Origin: Streptomyces lincolnensis | Lineage (GTDB): Bacteria; Actinomycetota; Actinomycetes; Streptomycetales; Streptomycetaceae | Length of the DNA stretch: 64,000 nt | Reading direction: 5' to 3' | NCBI RefSeq assembly: GCF_021173675.1 | Contig: NZ_JAIHON010000010.1 | Span: 248,001-312,000, forward strand | In this document: one piece after another, positions 32,385 through 40,713 of the stretch | Numbering within the stretch: position 1 is the first letter of the stretch | Layout of the letters: every line of letters begins with the position of its first letter | Notes under the pieces: generated by a model | What the model saw: the letters and a program-made list of their open reading frames with translations, nothing else | Told to the model about the DNA's origin: nothing | Database searches by the model: none | Position numbers and translations under genes: made by a program

Positions 32385-33356
32385 TCAGGCCAGCAGCCTG
32401 CGCAGCCACTCGAGTTGGGCGGTGCGGGCGGCCTGGGAGAGGGCGGCTTGGGGGGCGAAGCCGTCGAAGCCGTGGAAGCCGCCGGGCCAGACGTGCAGTT
32501 CGGCCACGCCGCCGGACTGCCAGATGCGGGTGGCGTAGGTGACGACCTCGTCGCGGAAGGTCTCCGCCGAGCCGACGTCCAGGAAGGCGGGCGGTAGTCC
32601 GGTCAGGTCCTCGGCGCGGGCGGGCGCCGCGTACGCGGGGACGTCGGGGCCGCCGCGCGCCTCGCCGAGCAGGGCGGTCCAGCCGGTCTCGTTCGCCGTA
32701 CGGTCCCAGACGCCGAGGCCCGCCATCTGGTGGGAGGAGACGCTCTCGTTGCGATCGTCGAGCATCGGGCACAGCAGCAGCTGGCCGATGGGACGGGGAC
32801 CGCCGCGGTCCCGGGTGAGCAGGGCCAGTGCCGCGCTGAGGCCGCCGCCCGCGCTGGCCCCCGCGAGGACGATCCGTTCCGGGTCGCCGCCGATCTCCTT
32901 GGCGTGTTCCGCGGTCCACACCAGACCGGCGTACACGTCCTCGATCGCGGCGGGATACGGGTGCTCCGGCGCCAACCGGTACTCCACCGACACCACGACC
33001 GCACCCAGCTCCTTCGCCCAGCCCAGCGGACCGTCCACGCCGACCCGGTTGTTGCCGAGGATCATGCCGCCGCCGTGCACGTGGTACACGACCGGCATCG
33101 GGCCCTCCACGTCGGGCGCGGCGGGGCGGCCGATCAGCAGGGAGATCTCGGGCGCGCCCTCGGGTCCGGGCACCGTGCGGTCCTCGATCTCGAAGAAGCC
33201 GCCCACGGTCAGATCCAGCTCGGCCAGCATCTCGATGCCCGGTCCCTGCCGGACGACGTCGATGTCGTCCATCGTCAGGCCGGGCGAGATGACGTCCTTG
33301 ATCAGCTCCAGGGTGGCGGCCAGCTCCGGGTCGAACGGGGGCGGGACGTGACTCAT
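32385..33356 (-). CDS. Hormone-sensitive-lipase-type alpha/beta hydrolase
   Basis: 323 aa. The HSL signature HGGG (YHVHGGGMILG) forms the oxyanion hole. The nucleophile elbow is GASAGGGLSAA (Ser), the acid Asp lies in FLDVGSAETFRDE, and His in WPGGFHGFDGF. Cytoplasmic carboxylesterase for short acyl esters; substrate unknown. GAGGAG lies 6 nt before the ATG. A 16-bp palindrome and a related 14-bp one lie 70-105 bp upstream, between it and the divergent terC gene. Confidence 0.88.
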   Translation of the reverse strand: MSHVPPPFDPELAATLELIKDVISPGLTMDDIDVVRQGPGIEMLAELDLTVGGFFEIEDRTVPGPEGAPEISLLIGRPAAPDVEGPMPVVYHVHGGGMILGNNRVGVDGPLGWAKELGAVVVSVEYRLAPEHPYPAAIEDVYAGLVWTAEHAKEIGGDPERIVLAGASAGGGLSAALALLTRDRGGPRPIGQLLLCPMLDDRNESVSSHQMAGLGVWDRTANETGWTALLGEARGGPDVPAYAAPARAEDLTGLPPAFLDVGSAETFRDEVVTYATRIWQSGGVAELHVWPGGFHGFDGFAPQAALSQAARTAQLEWLRRLLA

Positions 33357-33426
33357 GGCAACTCCTCACACAGTGATGCGGCGGCTCGTGCCGTCATGGT
33401 CGGCCCGGCGGGGGCCGTCCGGAGCG

Positions 33427-33462
33427 CCGCCGTACGGCGGAACCTGCCCGCCGTACGGCGGG
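33427..33462. promoter_or_regulatory. Twin palindromes between the esterase and terC genes
   Basis: CCGCCGTACGGCGG (33427-33440) and CCCGCCGTACGGCGGG (33447-33462) are perfect palindromes of 14 and 16 bp whose centres are 21 bp apart, two helical turns. Such an arrangement suits a dimeric regulator binding twice. Either flanking gene could be the target. The repeated sequence could alternatively fold into a large hairpin in RNA. Confidence 0.55.
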
Positions 33463-33604
33463 TGGCAGCCCGCGACCTCAGCCCCGGCCACCTGATGACC
33501 TGCTGTTCTTTACCATGACATTGCCTGTTCTTCATCCGGCGTAGGTGGAAGGGATCTGATGTGGTGACAACGCTGTCGGTGCCCCCCATGCAACAGGAGT
33601 ACCA

Positions 33605-34573
33605 GTGAACGTCTCTCTCAGCGTCTGGCTGCTGACCATCGCGGCCCTGTGCGCCCTCGTGGCCGTGGATTTCTTCATCGGCAGGAAACCCCATGACGTC
33701 TCGATCAGAGAGGCCGGGATCTGGACCGTCGTCTGGGTCGTCCTGGCCTGCCTCTTCGGCGTCGGGCTGCTGGTCTTCGGGGGTGCCAAGCCCACCGGTG
33801 AGTTCTTCGCCGGGTACATCACCGAGAAGTCGCTGAGCGTGGACAACCTCTTCGTCTTCGTCCTGATCATGGGGAAGTTCGCGGTCCCGACCCAGTACCA
33901 GCAGCGCGTGCTGATGGTCGGCGTGATCATGGCCCTGGTGCTGCGCGCCGCCTTCATCGCCGCCGGCGCCGCGATCATCTCCACCTTCTCGTGGGTCTTC
34001 TACATCTTCGGCGCCTTCCTGATCTGGACCGCGTGGAAGCTGGTCCAGGACGCCCGCAAGGGGAGCCACGAGGAGGAGTACGAGGAGAACAAGCTCCTGA
34101 AGATGGTCGAGAAGCGCTTCGGTGTGGCCGACCGCTACCACGGCACCAAGCTGTGGATCGAGGAGAACGGCAAGCGGATCATGACCCCGATGCTGGTCGT
34201 GATGCTCGCGATCGGCTCCACGGACGTCCTGTTCGCGCTGGACTCCATCCCCGCCATCTACGGTCTGACCCAGGACCCGTACATCGTGTTCACCGCCAAC
34301 GCGTTCGCGCTGATGGGTCTCAGGCAGCTGTACTTCCTCATCGGCGGACTGCTGAAGAAGCTGGTCCACCTCTCCTACGGCTTGTCGATCATCCTCGGCT
34401 TCATCGGCGTCAAGCTCGTCCTGCACGCGCTGCACGAGTCCGGCGTCCACGTCCCGGAGATCAGCATCCCCTTCTCGCTAGGCTTCATCGTGCTGGTGCT
34501 GGCCGTCACCACGATCACCAGCCTGCGGGCCTCCAAGAAGCAGGAGGCGGCCGAGGCGGAGCGGGTGGTGTGA
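33605..34573 (+). CDS. TerC/Alx-family membrane protein
   Basis: 322 aa from a GTG with CAGGAG upstream. About eight membrane helices. The TerC signature is intact: ITEKSLSVDNLFVFVLIMGKFAV and LAIGSTDVLFALDSIPAIYG, whose acidic residues in the membrane are characteristic. TerC relatives (Alx, MeeY/MeeF) export or help load manganese; tellurium resistance is the historic name. No ter gene cluster surrounds it. E. coli alx and mntP use a Mn/pH riboswitch. I see only the palindromes at 33427-33462 and two CCTGTTCTT-like copies in the leader. Confidence 0.88.
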   Translation: MNVSLSVWLLTIAALCALVAVDFFIGRKPHDVSIREAGIWTVVWVVLACLFGVGLLVFGGAKPTGEFFAGYITEKSLSVDNLFVFVLIMGKFAVPTQYQQRVLMVGVIMALVLRAAFIAAGAAIISTFSWVFYIFGAFLIWTAWKLVQDARKGSHEEEYEENKLLKMVEKRFGVADRYHGTKLWIEENGKRIMTPMLVVMLAIGSTDVLFALDSIPAIYGLTQDPYIVFTANAFALMGLRQLYFLIGGLLKKLVHLSYGLSIILGFIGVKLVLHALHESGVHVPEISIPFSLGFIVLVLAVTTITSLRASKKQEAAEAERVV

Positions 34574-34606
34574 CCCGTCCCCCGCTGTGGCCGCCCCGGG
34601 GCGCGC

Positions 34607-34637
34607 TTGACTTCGAGAGCGCTCCAGCGTCTAGCGT
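34607..34637 (+). promoter_or_regulatory. MerR-type promoter with 19-bp spacer
   Basis: TTGACT (34607-34612) and TAGCGT (34632-34637) are separated by 19 bp, longer than the usual 17. The spacer contains the interrupted dyad CTTCGAGAGCGCTCCAG. Overlong spacers carrying a dyad are the hallmark of promoters that MerR-family activators untwist. It drives the LLM oxidoreductase gene 40 bp downstream. No merR gene is nearby, so the activator would be encoded elsewhere. Confidence 0.65.
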
Positions 34638-34676
34638 CACCGGCATCGGCGACGGATCCCGTGAACGGAGACGGAC

Positions 34677-35558
34677 ATGCGGGTGGGCGTACACATCAAC
34701 CGGTTCGACCACAGCGGCGGCGGGCCCGCGCTCGGCGCGGAACTCGCCGCGACGGGCGCGGCCGCCGAGGCCGCGGGCGTGAGCTGGCTGTCCGTCATGG
34801 ACCACTACTTCCAGATGGAGTTCAACGGCGGCGCCGAGGACCCCATGCTGGAGGCCTACACGACCCTCGGCTTCCTCGCCGCGCACACCTCCACGGTCCG
34901 GCTCGGCGCCCTGGTGACCGGGGTGACCTACCGGCACCCCGGTCTCCTCGCCAAGATCGTCACCTCGCTCGACGTGCTCTCCGGCGGCCGGGCCACCCTC
35001 GGTGTCGGGGCCGCCTGGTACGACCGTGAGCACGAAGGACTCGGGGTGCCGTTCCCGCCGGTCGCGGAGCGCTTCGAACGGCTGGAGGAGACCCTGCGGA
35101 TCTGCCTCCAGATGTGGGACCCGCAGAACAACGGCTCCTTCGAGGGCACGCACTACCGCCTCGCCGAGACGCTGTGCGTGCCCGCGCCGGTGAGCAGCCC
35201 GCGCCCCGAGATCATGATCGGGGGCAGCGGCGAGCGGAAGACGCTGCGGTTCGTGGCCCGGTACGGCGACGCCTGCAATCTGTTCGCCACGACCCCGGAG
35301 GAGGTCGGGCACAAGCTCGACGTCCTGCGCGGCCATTGCGAGACCGAGGGCCGGGACTACCACGAGATCCGCAAGACCGTCCTGCACACGGCCGAGGCGC
35401 TCACCGAGGGCGACTTCGACGCCTTCGTGCGGGACGTGGACCGGTACACCAAGCTCGGCGTCGACACGGTGATCCTCTCGCCGCGGGCGGGGGAGCCGGC
35501 CGCCTGGATCGAGCGGTCCGCCGCGCCCGTGGTTCAGCGGCTGGCCGAGCTCGACTGA
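34677..35558 (+). CDS. LLM-class F420-dependent oxidoreductase
   Basis: 293 aa, a luciferase-like TIM barrel. It starts MRVGVHINRFDHSGGG; the motifs SVMDHYFQ, TSLDVLSGGRATLGVGAAWYDREHEGLGVPFPP and GGSGERKTLRFVARYGDACNLF are typical of actinobacterial F420-using members (rather than FMN). Hydride donor F420H2; substrate unknown. The gene follows a MerR-type promoter, so it may respond to a toxic or electrophilic compound. Its 3' end overlaps the convergent small gene by 25 bp. Confidence 0.85.
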   Translation: MRVGVHINRFDHSGGGPALGAELAATGAAAEAAGVSWLSVMDHYFQMEFNGGAEDPMLEAYTTLGFLAAHTSTVRLGALVTGVTYRHPGLLAKIVTSLDVLSGGRATLGVGAAWYDREHEGLGVPFPPVAERFERLEETLRICLQMWDPQNNGSFEGTHYRLAETLCVPAPVSSPRPEIMIGGSGERKTLRFVARYGDACNLFATTPEEVGHKLDVLRGHCETEGRDYHEIRKTVLHTAEALTEGDFDAFVRDVDRYTKLGVDTVILSPRAGEPAAWIERSAAPVVQRLAELD

Positions 35559-35764
35559 CGGGGCCGGTCGGGGGCGGGGAGGCTGCGGGAGACGATCCGC
35601 GTGCCGTGCTCGTCGATCGTCCGGATCTGCAACGAGCCGCAGCCGCAGCGGGTCCAGACCGTGCGGCCCGTCGCCGTGCAGTGCCGTGACACCACCTGGA
35701 AGGGCTCGGCGCCGTCCGGCCAGCCGCAGTGCGGGCAGCGGGCGGGGCCGGTCGTGCTGGTCAT
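35534..35764 (-). CDS. Small zinc-ribbon-like protein
   Basis: 76 aa. Two cysteine clusters, CPHCGWP at residues 9-15 and CGCG near residue 48 with a further Cys at about 29, resemble a zinc ribbon. The C-terminus is basic and Ser-rich. AAGGAGTC lies 4-5 nt before the ATG, so translation is credible. No function is recognised; nucleic-acid or protein binding is possible. The gene is divergent from the LysR gene and overlaps the 3' end of the LLM gene. Confidence 0.65.
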   Translation of the reverse strand: MTSTTGPARCPHCGWPDGAEPFQVVSRHCTATGRTVWTRCGCGSLQIRTIDEHGTRIVSRSLPAPDRPRQSSSASR

Positions 35765-35880
35765 GGTGACTCCTTGGGGTGGGTTGTCGAGGGTGACCGT
35801 CGCGACACAGCCAGGGTGCGTCGACGGGTTCGTGCACGTCCAGGTTGACTTTGTGGACCGCACCTTGAAGCGTGGACTTC

Positions 35881-36786
35881 ATGATTGATCTGCGTCGGCT
35901 CCATGTCCTGCGGGCGGTGGCTCACTACGGGACGGTCACCGCCGCGGCCCGTGCCCTGCACTTCACGCCGTCCGCCGCGTCCCAGCAGATCCGGCAGCTG
36001 GCCCGGGACCTGGAGGTGGACCTGCTCGAACCGCAGGGGCGGGGCGTGCGGCTCACGCCCGCCGCCGAGAGTCTGCTGGCGCATGCCGACGCCATTCAGG
36101 CGCGATGGGAGCAGGCGGAGCTCGACCTGAGAGCGGACCGGGGGGAGCCGGGCGGGCCGCTGCGGCTGAGCGGGTTCCCGGTGGCCATCTCGGTCTTGCT
36201 GGCGCCCCTGGCGGCGCGACTGCGCGAGCGGTACACGCGGCTCGCCGTGCGGATCCAGGAGGCGGGGGTGCCGGAGAGCTTCGATCTGCTGTTCGAGGGC
36301 GAGGTCGATCTCGCGATCGTGGAGGCCACGCCGCACAACCCGCCGCTGAGCGATGCGCGCTTCGACCAGCAGCCCCTGCTGGACGATCCCTTCGATCTCG
36401 TCGTACCCGAGGGGCACCCGCTGGCGGGGCGGGAGCGGGTGGGGCTGGCCGACGCGGGACGGGAGGCGTGGATCGCGCCGGTGCCGGAGAGCCCGTGCCG
36501 TCCCCATGTGATGTCGGCGTGCGGGGAGGCGGGGTTCAGCCCCGATGTCGTGCACCATGCGCTGGACTGGAATGTCACGGCTCACCTGGTCGCCCACGGG
36601 CTGGGGGTCGCGCTGATCCCGCGCCTGGCGCAGTTGACGCCGCATCTGCCGATCGTGCGGGTGCGGTGCGCGGGCAATCCGCACCGGAAGCTGCTCACCT
36701 GCACGCGGCGGGGAGGCCGGAACCGGCCGGCGGTGGAAGCCGCGCTGGGGGAGTTGCGGGAACTGGCGTCCACGGCTGTGGCGTGA
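35881..36786 (+). CDS. LysR-family regulator
   Basis: 301 aa. LysR helix-turn-helix at residues 1-60 (IDLRRLHVLRAVAHYGTVTAAARALHFTPSAASQQIRQL), followed by the two-lobed effector domain (LRLSGFPVAISVLLAPLAARLRE, GHPLAGRERVGLADA). ATG at 35881 chosen; an in-frame GTG lies 9 nt upstream. LysR proteins usually control the divergent neighbour, here the small zinc-ribbon gene. The effector is unknown. Confidence 0.85.
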   Translation: MIDLRRLHVLRAVAHYGTVTAAARALHFTPSAASQQIRQLARDLEVDLLEPQGRGVRLTPAAESLLAHADAIQARWEQAELDLRADRGEPGGPLRLSGFPVAISVLLAPLAARLRERYTRLAVRIQEAGVPESFDLLFEGEVDLAIVEATPHNPPLSDARFDQQPLLDDPFDLVVPEGHPLAGRERVGLADAGREAWIAPVPESPCRPHVMSACGEAGFSPDVVHHALDWNVTAHLVAHGLGVALIPRLAQLTPHLPIVRVRCAGNPHRKLLTCTRRGGRNRPAVEAALGELRELASTAVA

Positions 36787-36893
36787 GGCGGGCGGCGCAC
36801 TGGGGAGCTTTTTGATGCCCGATCCAACGGCAAGCACAGGGCCGGCGCACAGGGGCCCGATGGTGCGGCGGGCCCATAAGGAGTTGCCTCCGG

Positions 36894-38036
36894 GTGATCG
36901 CGGTGGATGCAATGGCCGGCATGCATACACCACCACCGTCGCCGCCCGGCGCGGGGCGGACCGACCGGTCGTCCGTGCGGATCGGCGCCCTCGTTCCCCT
37001 GACCCGGCCCGGCTGGGTCGAGGCGGGCCGACACCTGCTCGCCGGACTGGAGCTGGCCGTCGGCGAGGTCAACGACACCGGCGGGATCGACGGCAGGCCG
37101 CTGGAGCTGGTGGTCCGGGACACCGCGGCTGATCCGGAGCGGGCCGCGGCGGCGGTGGACGAGCTGGCCGGCCTCGGGGTGACCGCCCTGGTGGGGGAGT
37201 ACCACAGCGTGGTCGCCCGTTCCGCCGCCTCCAGGGCGGACGCGCTCGGCCTGCCGTATCTGTGCTCGTCGGCGGTTCTCGACACGCTGACCGAACGGCC
37301 CACCCAGTGGGTCGCCCGGCTCTCCCCGCCGCAGTCGCGCGGCTGGCGGATCTACGCGGACTTCCTCCTCGGCGCGGGCCACCGCCGCATCGCCGTGGCG
37401 GCCCAGCCGAGCGTCTACTGGGCGACGGGGACCCGCATCCTGCGGGAGCACCTCGCCGAACGCGGCGGCACCGTCGTAGAACTCGACATGTCCGTGCTCG
37501 ATCCCGCGGCCGTGTGCGACGCACTCGTCGAGAACCGTGCGACGGCCCTGCTTCTGCTGGTCGGTCAGCCGGAGCCGGCCGTGTCGATCGTCACGGCCGT
37601 CCGCCGCGACCGGCGCCTGGCCGAGACCCTGATCGGCGCACCGGCCGGGCAGCCCGAGTTCTCCGCATGGGCGGCCTCGCTGGGCGTCGACGGCGCGGCG
37701 ATCCCGTTCCTGCGCTACCTGCCCGAGCGGCTCGGCCCCCTCGGTGCGCGCGTCGGGAAGGCCCTGTGCGAGCGGCTGGCCGCGGCGCCCTCCTTCGTCG
37801 CCTTCGAGGGCTACGACACCGTCGTCGTCCTCGCCGAAGCGCTGCGCTCCCACGGCCCGGACCGGGCGCGGGTCGCCGAGGCCTGGCCGCGGGTCGAGGT
37901 CGAGGGCACCCGCGGGACGATCCGGTTCACCCGCGCGCCCGGGATCAGCGTGTGGCAATGGGCTCGGACACCGGTCCAGGTCGTCGACCGGGATCCGGCC
38001 CGGCCCGATCACTTCAGGGTCCTGCACAGCGGCTGA
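36894..38036 (+). CDS. Leucine/branched-chain amino-acid-binding-protein-like protein without signal peptide
   Basis: 380 aa. The type-1 periplasmic-binding fold is clear (VRIGALVPLTRPGWVEAGRHLLAGLELAVGEVNDTGGIDGRPL; FEGYDTVVVLAEAL). Homologues in ABC importers are exported or lipidated, but the N-terminus here (MIAVDAMAGMHTPPPSPPGAGRTD) has neither a hydrophobic core nor a lipobox, and no transporter genes are adjacent. A cytoplasmic AmiC-like ligand sensor is plausible. AAGGAG 10 nt before the GTG supports this start; ATGs at 36912 and 36921 would not add a signal peptide. Confidence 0.75.
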   Translation: MIAVDAMAGMHTPPPSPPGAGRTDRSSVRIGALVPLTRPGWVEAGRHLLAGLELAVGEVNDTGGIDGRPLELVVRDTAADPERAAAAVDELAGLGVTALVGEYHSVVARSAASRADALGLPYLCSSAVLDTLTERPTQWVARLSPPQSRGWRIYADFLLGAGHRRIAVAAQPSVYWATGTRILREHLAERGGTVVELDMSVLDPAAVCDALVENRATALLLLVGQPEPAVSIVTAVRRDRRLAETLIGAPAGQPEFSAWAASLGVDGAAIPFLRYLPERLGPLGARVGKALCERLAAAPSFVAFEGYDTVVVLAEALRSHGPDRARVAEAWPRVEVEGTRGTIRFTRAPGISVWQWARTPVQVVDRDPARPDHFRVLHSG

Positions 38037-38089
38037 GGCGGCCGAGAGGGGCGCCGGCGCGTGCTGAGAGGGGCCGCTGAGACGGCACA

Positions 38090-38119
38090 GAGGGGCCGGA
38101 GCGGATGCTCCGGCCCCTC
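38090..38119. terminator. Bidirectional hairpin terminator
   Basis: GAGGGGCCGGAGC (38090-38102) pairs perfectly with GCTCCGGCCCCTC (38107-38119) around a GGAT tetraloop. It lies between the convergent binding-protein-like and FMN reductase genes. Confidence 0.75.
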
Positions 38120-38144
38120 GCTCGGGGACAACCGATGCCCTCGG

Positions 38145-38708
38145 TCAGGCGGCGGCGCTCTCGCCCACGTTGGTGTGCAGGCGGGCGACGACCTCGGAGA
38201 GCTGCGCGGCGACCTCGGCGTCGTCGGCCGGGTGGGTCTCGGCGAAGCGGACGACGGAGCCGGGGATGGAGAGCTTGACGTCCTCCAGGACCTTGCCACC
38301 GGCGATGCCGACGGCCTTGCGGGTCTCGTCCTGGGCCCAGACACCGCCGTACTGGCCGAAGGCGGTGCCGACCACGGCGACCGGCTTGCCGCCGAAGGCG
38401 CCGGCGCCGTAGGGGCGGGACAGCCAGTCGATGGCGTTCTTCAGGACGGCCGGGATGGTGCCGTTGTACTCGGGGGAGAAGAACAGGAAGGCGTCGGCGG
38501 CCTGGGCGGCAGCGCGCAGCTTGGCGGCCGGAGCCGGGACGCTGCCCTCGACGTCGAGGTCCTCGTTGTAGAACGGAATCTCGGCCAGGCCCTCGAAGAG
38601 GTCGACGTCGGTGCCCTCGGGGGCGAGCTTGACGGCGGCTTCGGCGAGCTGGCGGTTGTGCGAACCGGCGCGGAGGCTGCCGACGAGCGCGAGGATGCGA
38701 ACAGACAT
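38145..38708 (-). CDS. NADPH-dependent FMN reductase
   Basis: 187 aa flavodoxin-fold protein. The FMN phosphate loop is VGSLRAGSHNRQLAE at residues 9-23, and SPEYNGTIPAVLKNAIDWLSR is the signature of the azoreductase/ChrR/FMN reductase family. It reduces quinones, azo dyes or chromate, or supplies FMNH2. The upstream region holds two CGGACC-GGTCCG dyads shared with the divergent TetR gene, so it is probably induced by that regulator's ligand. Confidence 0.88.
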   Translation of the reverse strand: MSVRILALVGSLRAGSHNRQLAEAAVKLAPEGTDVDLFEGLAEIPFYNEDLDVEGSVPAPAAKLRAAAQAADAFLFFSPEYNGTIPAVLKNAIDWLSRPYGAGAFGGKPVAVVGTAFGQYGGVWAQDETRKAVGIAGGKVLEDVKLSIPGSVVRFAETHPADDAEVAAQLSEVVARLHTNVGESAAA

Positions 38709-38746
38709 GCGAAAACTCCCAGGGCTGAAACACTGCGGTAACGAAC

Positions 38747-38796
38747 CGGACCGAGGTCCGTTTAATGTTGTAGCACTCTAAACGGACCGCGGTCCA
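38747..38796. promoter_or_regulatory. Twin TetR operators in the divergent promoter region
   Basis: CGGACC-GA-GGTCCG (38747-38760) is perfect. CGGACC-GC-GGTCCA (38783-38796) has one arm mismatch and outer AAA/TTT flanks. Both have a 2-bp centre, and the copies are 36 bp apart between the FMN reductase and TetR starts. Confidence 0.75.
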
Positions 38797-38826
38797 GTTT
38801 TCTTCCGGGTGCTTTACGCTGTTTTC

Positions 38827-39477
38827 ATGTCCGCCTTCCCGCCGCCCCTCGCCGAACAACCCCAACCGCCCTTCGACGAACCCCAGTTGCTCCAGCTCGG
38901 GGCCCCTGAGGACGAGCCCTGCCTGCGGGCCGACGCCGCCCGCAACCGGGCCCGGCTGCTGGAGGCCGCCGCGCGGCTGGTGGCCGAGCACGGAGCGGCC
39001 GGGGTGACGATGGAGGCGGTGGCCGTCGCGGCGAACGTGGGCAAGGGCACGGTCTTCCGGCGGTTCGGTGACCGGACCGGCCTGCTGACGGCCCTTCTCG
39101 ACCACTCCGAGCGGAAGTTCCAGGCCGCCTTTCTGAGTGGTCCGCCGCCGCTCGGGCCGGGGGCGCCGCCCGTGGAGCGGTTGCGGGCGGTCGGGTACGC
39201 CCTGCTGCGCCGCTCGGTGGACGAATTGGATCTGCAACTGGCGGCCGAACCGAGTCCGGAGCGGCGTTTCTCCGTTCCGGCGCGCCGACTGCTGCGCGGC
39301 CACCTGGCGCTGCTGCTGCGGCAGGCCGTGCCGGACGCGGACAGTGAACTGCTGTCCCACACCCTGATGGGGTATCTCAGCCCCGTCCTCATCCACCATC
39401 TGACCAGGCAGTGCGGGTTGCCCCTGGAGCGGCTGGAGGCCGGGTGGGACGACCTGGTGGACCGTGTGACGGGGTGA
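38827..39477 (+). CDS. TetR-family repressor
   Basis: 216 aa. A 40-residue Pro-rich N-terminal extension precedes the TetR helix-turn-helix (DAARNRARLLEAAARLVAEHGAAGVTMEAVAVAANVGKGTVFRRFGDR). The C-terminal ligand domain is variable. It is divergent from the FMN reductase gene, with shared dyad operators, so local repression of both genes is likely. An in-frame GTG at 38809 is an alternative start. Confidence 0.87.
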   Translation: MSAFPPPLAEQPQPPFDEPQLLQLGAPEDEPCLRADAARNRARLLEAAARLVAEHGAAGVTMEAVAVAANVGKGTVFRRFGDRTGLLTALLDHSERKFQAAFLSGPPPLGPGAPPVERLRAVGYALLRRSVDELDLQLAAEPSPERRFSVPARRLLRGHLALLLRQAVPDADSELLSHTLMGYLSPVLIHHLTRQCGLPLERLEAGWDDLVDRVTG

Positions 39478-39507
39478 GCCGGGGTGGGGGTGCGCAGGCG
39501 TGTGAAA

Positions 39508-39523
39508 AGTTGAGCCCGCAACT
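39508..39523. promoter_or_regulatory. LacI-type operator upstream of the second LacI gene
   Basis: AGTTG-N6-CAACT (39508-39523) has the same GTTG-N6-CAAC frame as the dyad before the aldehyde dehydrogenase gene (40714-40729). It lies 54 bp before the regulator start, consistent with autoregulation. Confidence 0.6.
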
Positions 39524-39576
39524 GAGTTCCCCCAGTCGTAAGCTTGAGCACAGATTCTGCAAAGATGCGGTACGTC

Positions 39577-40611
39577 ATGGTGCAGATACCGAAAACGCCC
39601 GTTCCCGCGTCGCCCGTACCGCGCTCTGTCCCCACGAGCGCCGATGTGGCCCGCCTGGCCGGCGTCTCGCGCGCGACCGTCTCCTACGTCCTGAACAACA
39701 CCAGCGCCGTCCGGATCAGCGAGCCCACGCGCCGTCGCGTCCGTGAGGCCGCCAAGGAGCTCGGGTACGTGCCGCACGCGGCCGCCCGCAGCCTGCGCGC
39801 CGGACACAGCCGCATGGTGCTGATGCCCGCGCCGGACTTCCCGGTCGGCCCGCTCTACAGCCAGTTCCTCAGCGAGCTCCAGTGGGCGCTGGGGCGCCTG
39901 GACTACACGGTCGTGCAGTACGGCGCGGTCGGCGTCCCCGGTGACGAGGCCGCGCGCGCCTGGGCCGAGCTGCGGCCGGTCGCGGTGCTGGTGCCGGGCA
40001 CGGACCTCGGTGCGAAGGGCGTGACGGTGCTCAAGCGCTCCGGCGCCCGTGCCGTGGTCACCCTGGCCTCGGAGGCCGTCGAGGGCGCCCACGCCCTGCT
40101 CCTGGACCACGAGGCCGTCGGCCACTGCGCGGGCGCGCACCTGTACGCCCGCGGCAGACGCCGTGTCGGGGTCGTCGTGCCCGAGGAACCCGGCCTGGAG
40201 TCCTTCTCCGCCCCCCGTCTCGCGGGTGTCCGGCGGGCCCTGCGCGGCACGGACGCCACGGTCGTCGAACTGCCCCTGGCCTACGAGGAGTCGGCCGCCA
40301 CCCGGCTCGCCGCCCGCTGGCGCGAGCTCGGCCTCGACGCCGTGTTCGCCTACAACGACGAGTACGCGATGCTGCTCATGCGGGCCCTTCAGGACGAGGG
40401 CGTCGACATACCCGGGCGCACGGCGGTGATCGGCGCCGACGACCTGATGCTCGGCCGGCTGCTCAGGCCCCGGCTGAGCACGGTCCACGTCGAACTGCCC
40501 TCCGGGCGCGATCTCGCCGAGCTGGTCGACCGCGCGGTGCGCAACCCCGGCGCCGCGCCCGAGACCCACACCGTGCTGGGCGCCTCGATGGTGCATCGCG
40601 AGTCCAGCTGA
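39577..40611 (+). CDS. LacI-family regulator
   Basis: 344 aa. LacI helix-turn-helix with TSADVARLAGVSRATVSYVLNN and the hinge region PHAAARSLRAGHS. The effector domain ends with AVIGADDLMLGRLLRPRLSTVHVELPSG. ATG at 39577 chosen over ATG 39565; neither has a ribosome site. The gene lies upstream of an aldehyde dehydrogenase gene, and the two promoters share a GTTG-N6-CAAC dyad, so it probably controls that enzyme. The effector could be an aromatic or sugar-derived metabolite; this is inference. Confidence 0.85.
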   Translation: MVQIPKTPVPASPVPRSVPTSADVARLAGVSRATVSYVLNNTSAVRISEPTRRRVREAAKELGYVPHAAARSLRAGHSRMVLMPAPDFPVGPLYSQFLSELQWALGRLDYTVVQYGAVGVPGDEAARAWAELRPVAVLVPGTDLGAKGVTVLKRSGARAVVTLASEAVEGAHALLLDHEAVGHCAGAHLYARGRRRVGVVVPEEPGLESFSAPRLAGVRRALRGTDATVVELPLAYEESAATRLAARWRELGLDAVFAYNDEYAMLLMRALQDEGVDIPGRTAVIGADDLMLGRLLRPRLSTVHVELPSGRDLAELVDRAVRNPGAAPETHTVLGASMVHRESS

Positions 40612-40713
40612 GCCGGGTCGGCGACGGTTCGGCTCAAGTCCCTTTCGATAGAGGGGAGTTGGGTTACTTCTCGGTACGACATGCACTGCATTTCCGGCAG
40701 GGCGTGACTAGGA

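Noticed and set aside
33605..34573. TerC considered as part of a tellurite-resistance ter cluster
   Set aside because: No terB, terD, terZ or partner genes adjacent; it is a lone TerC-family membrane protein.
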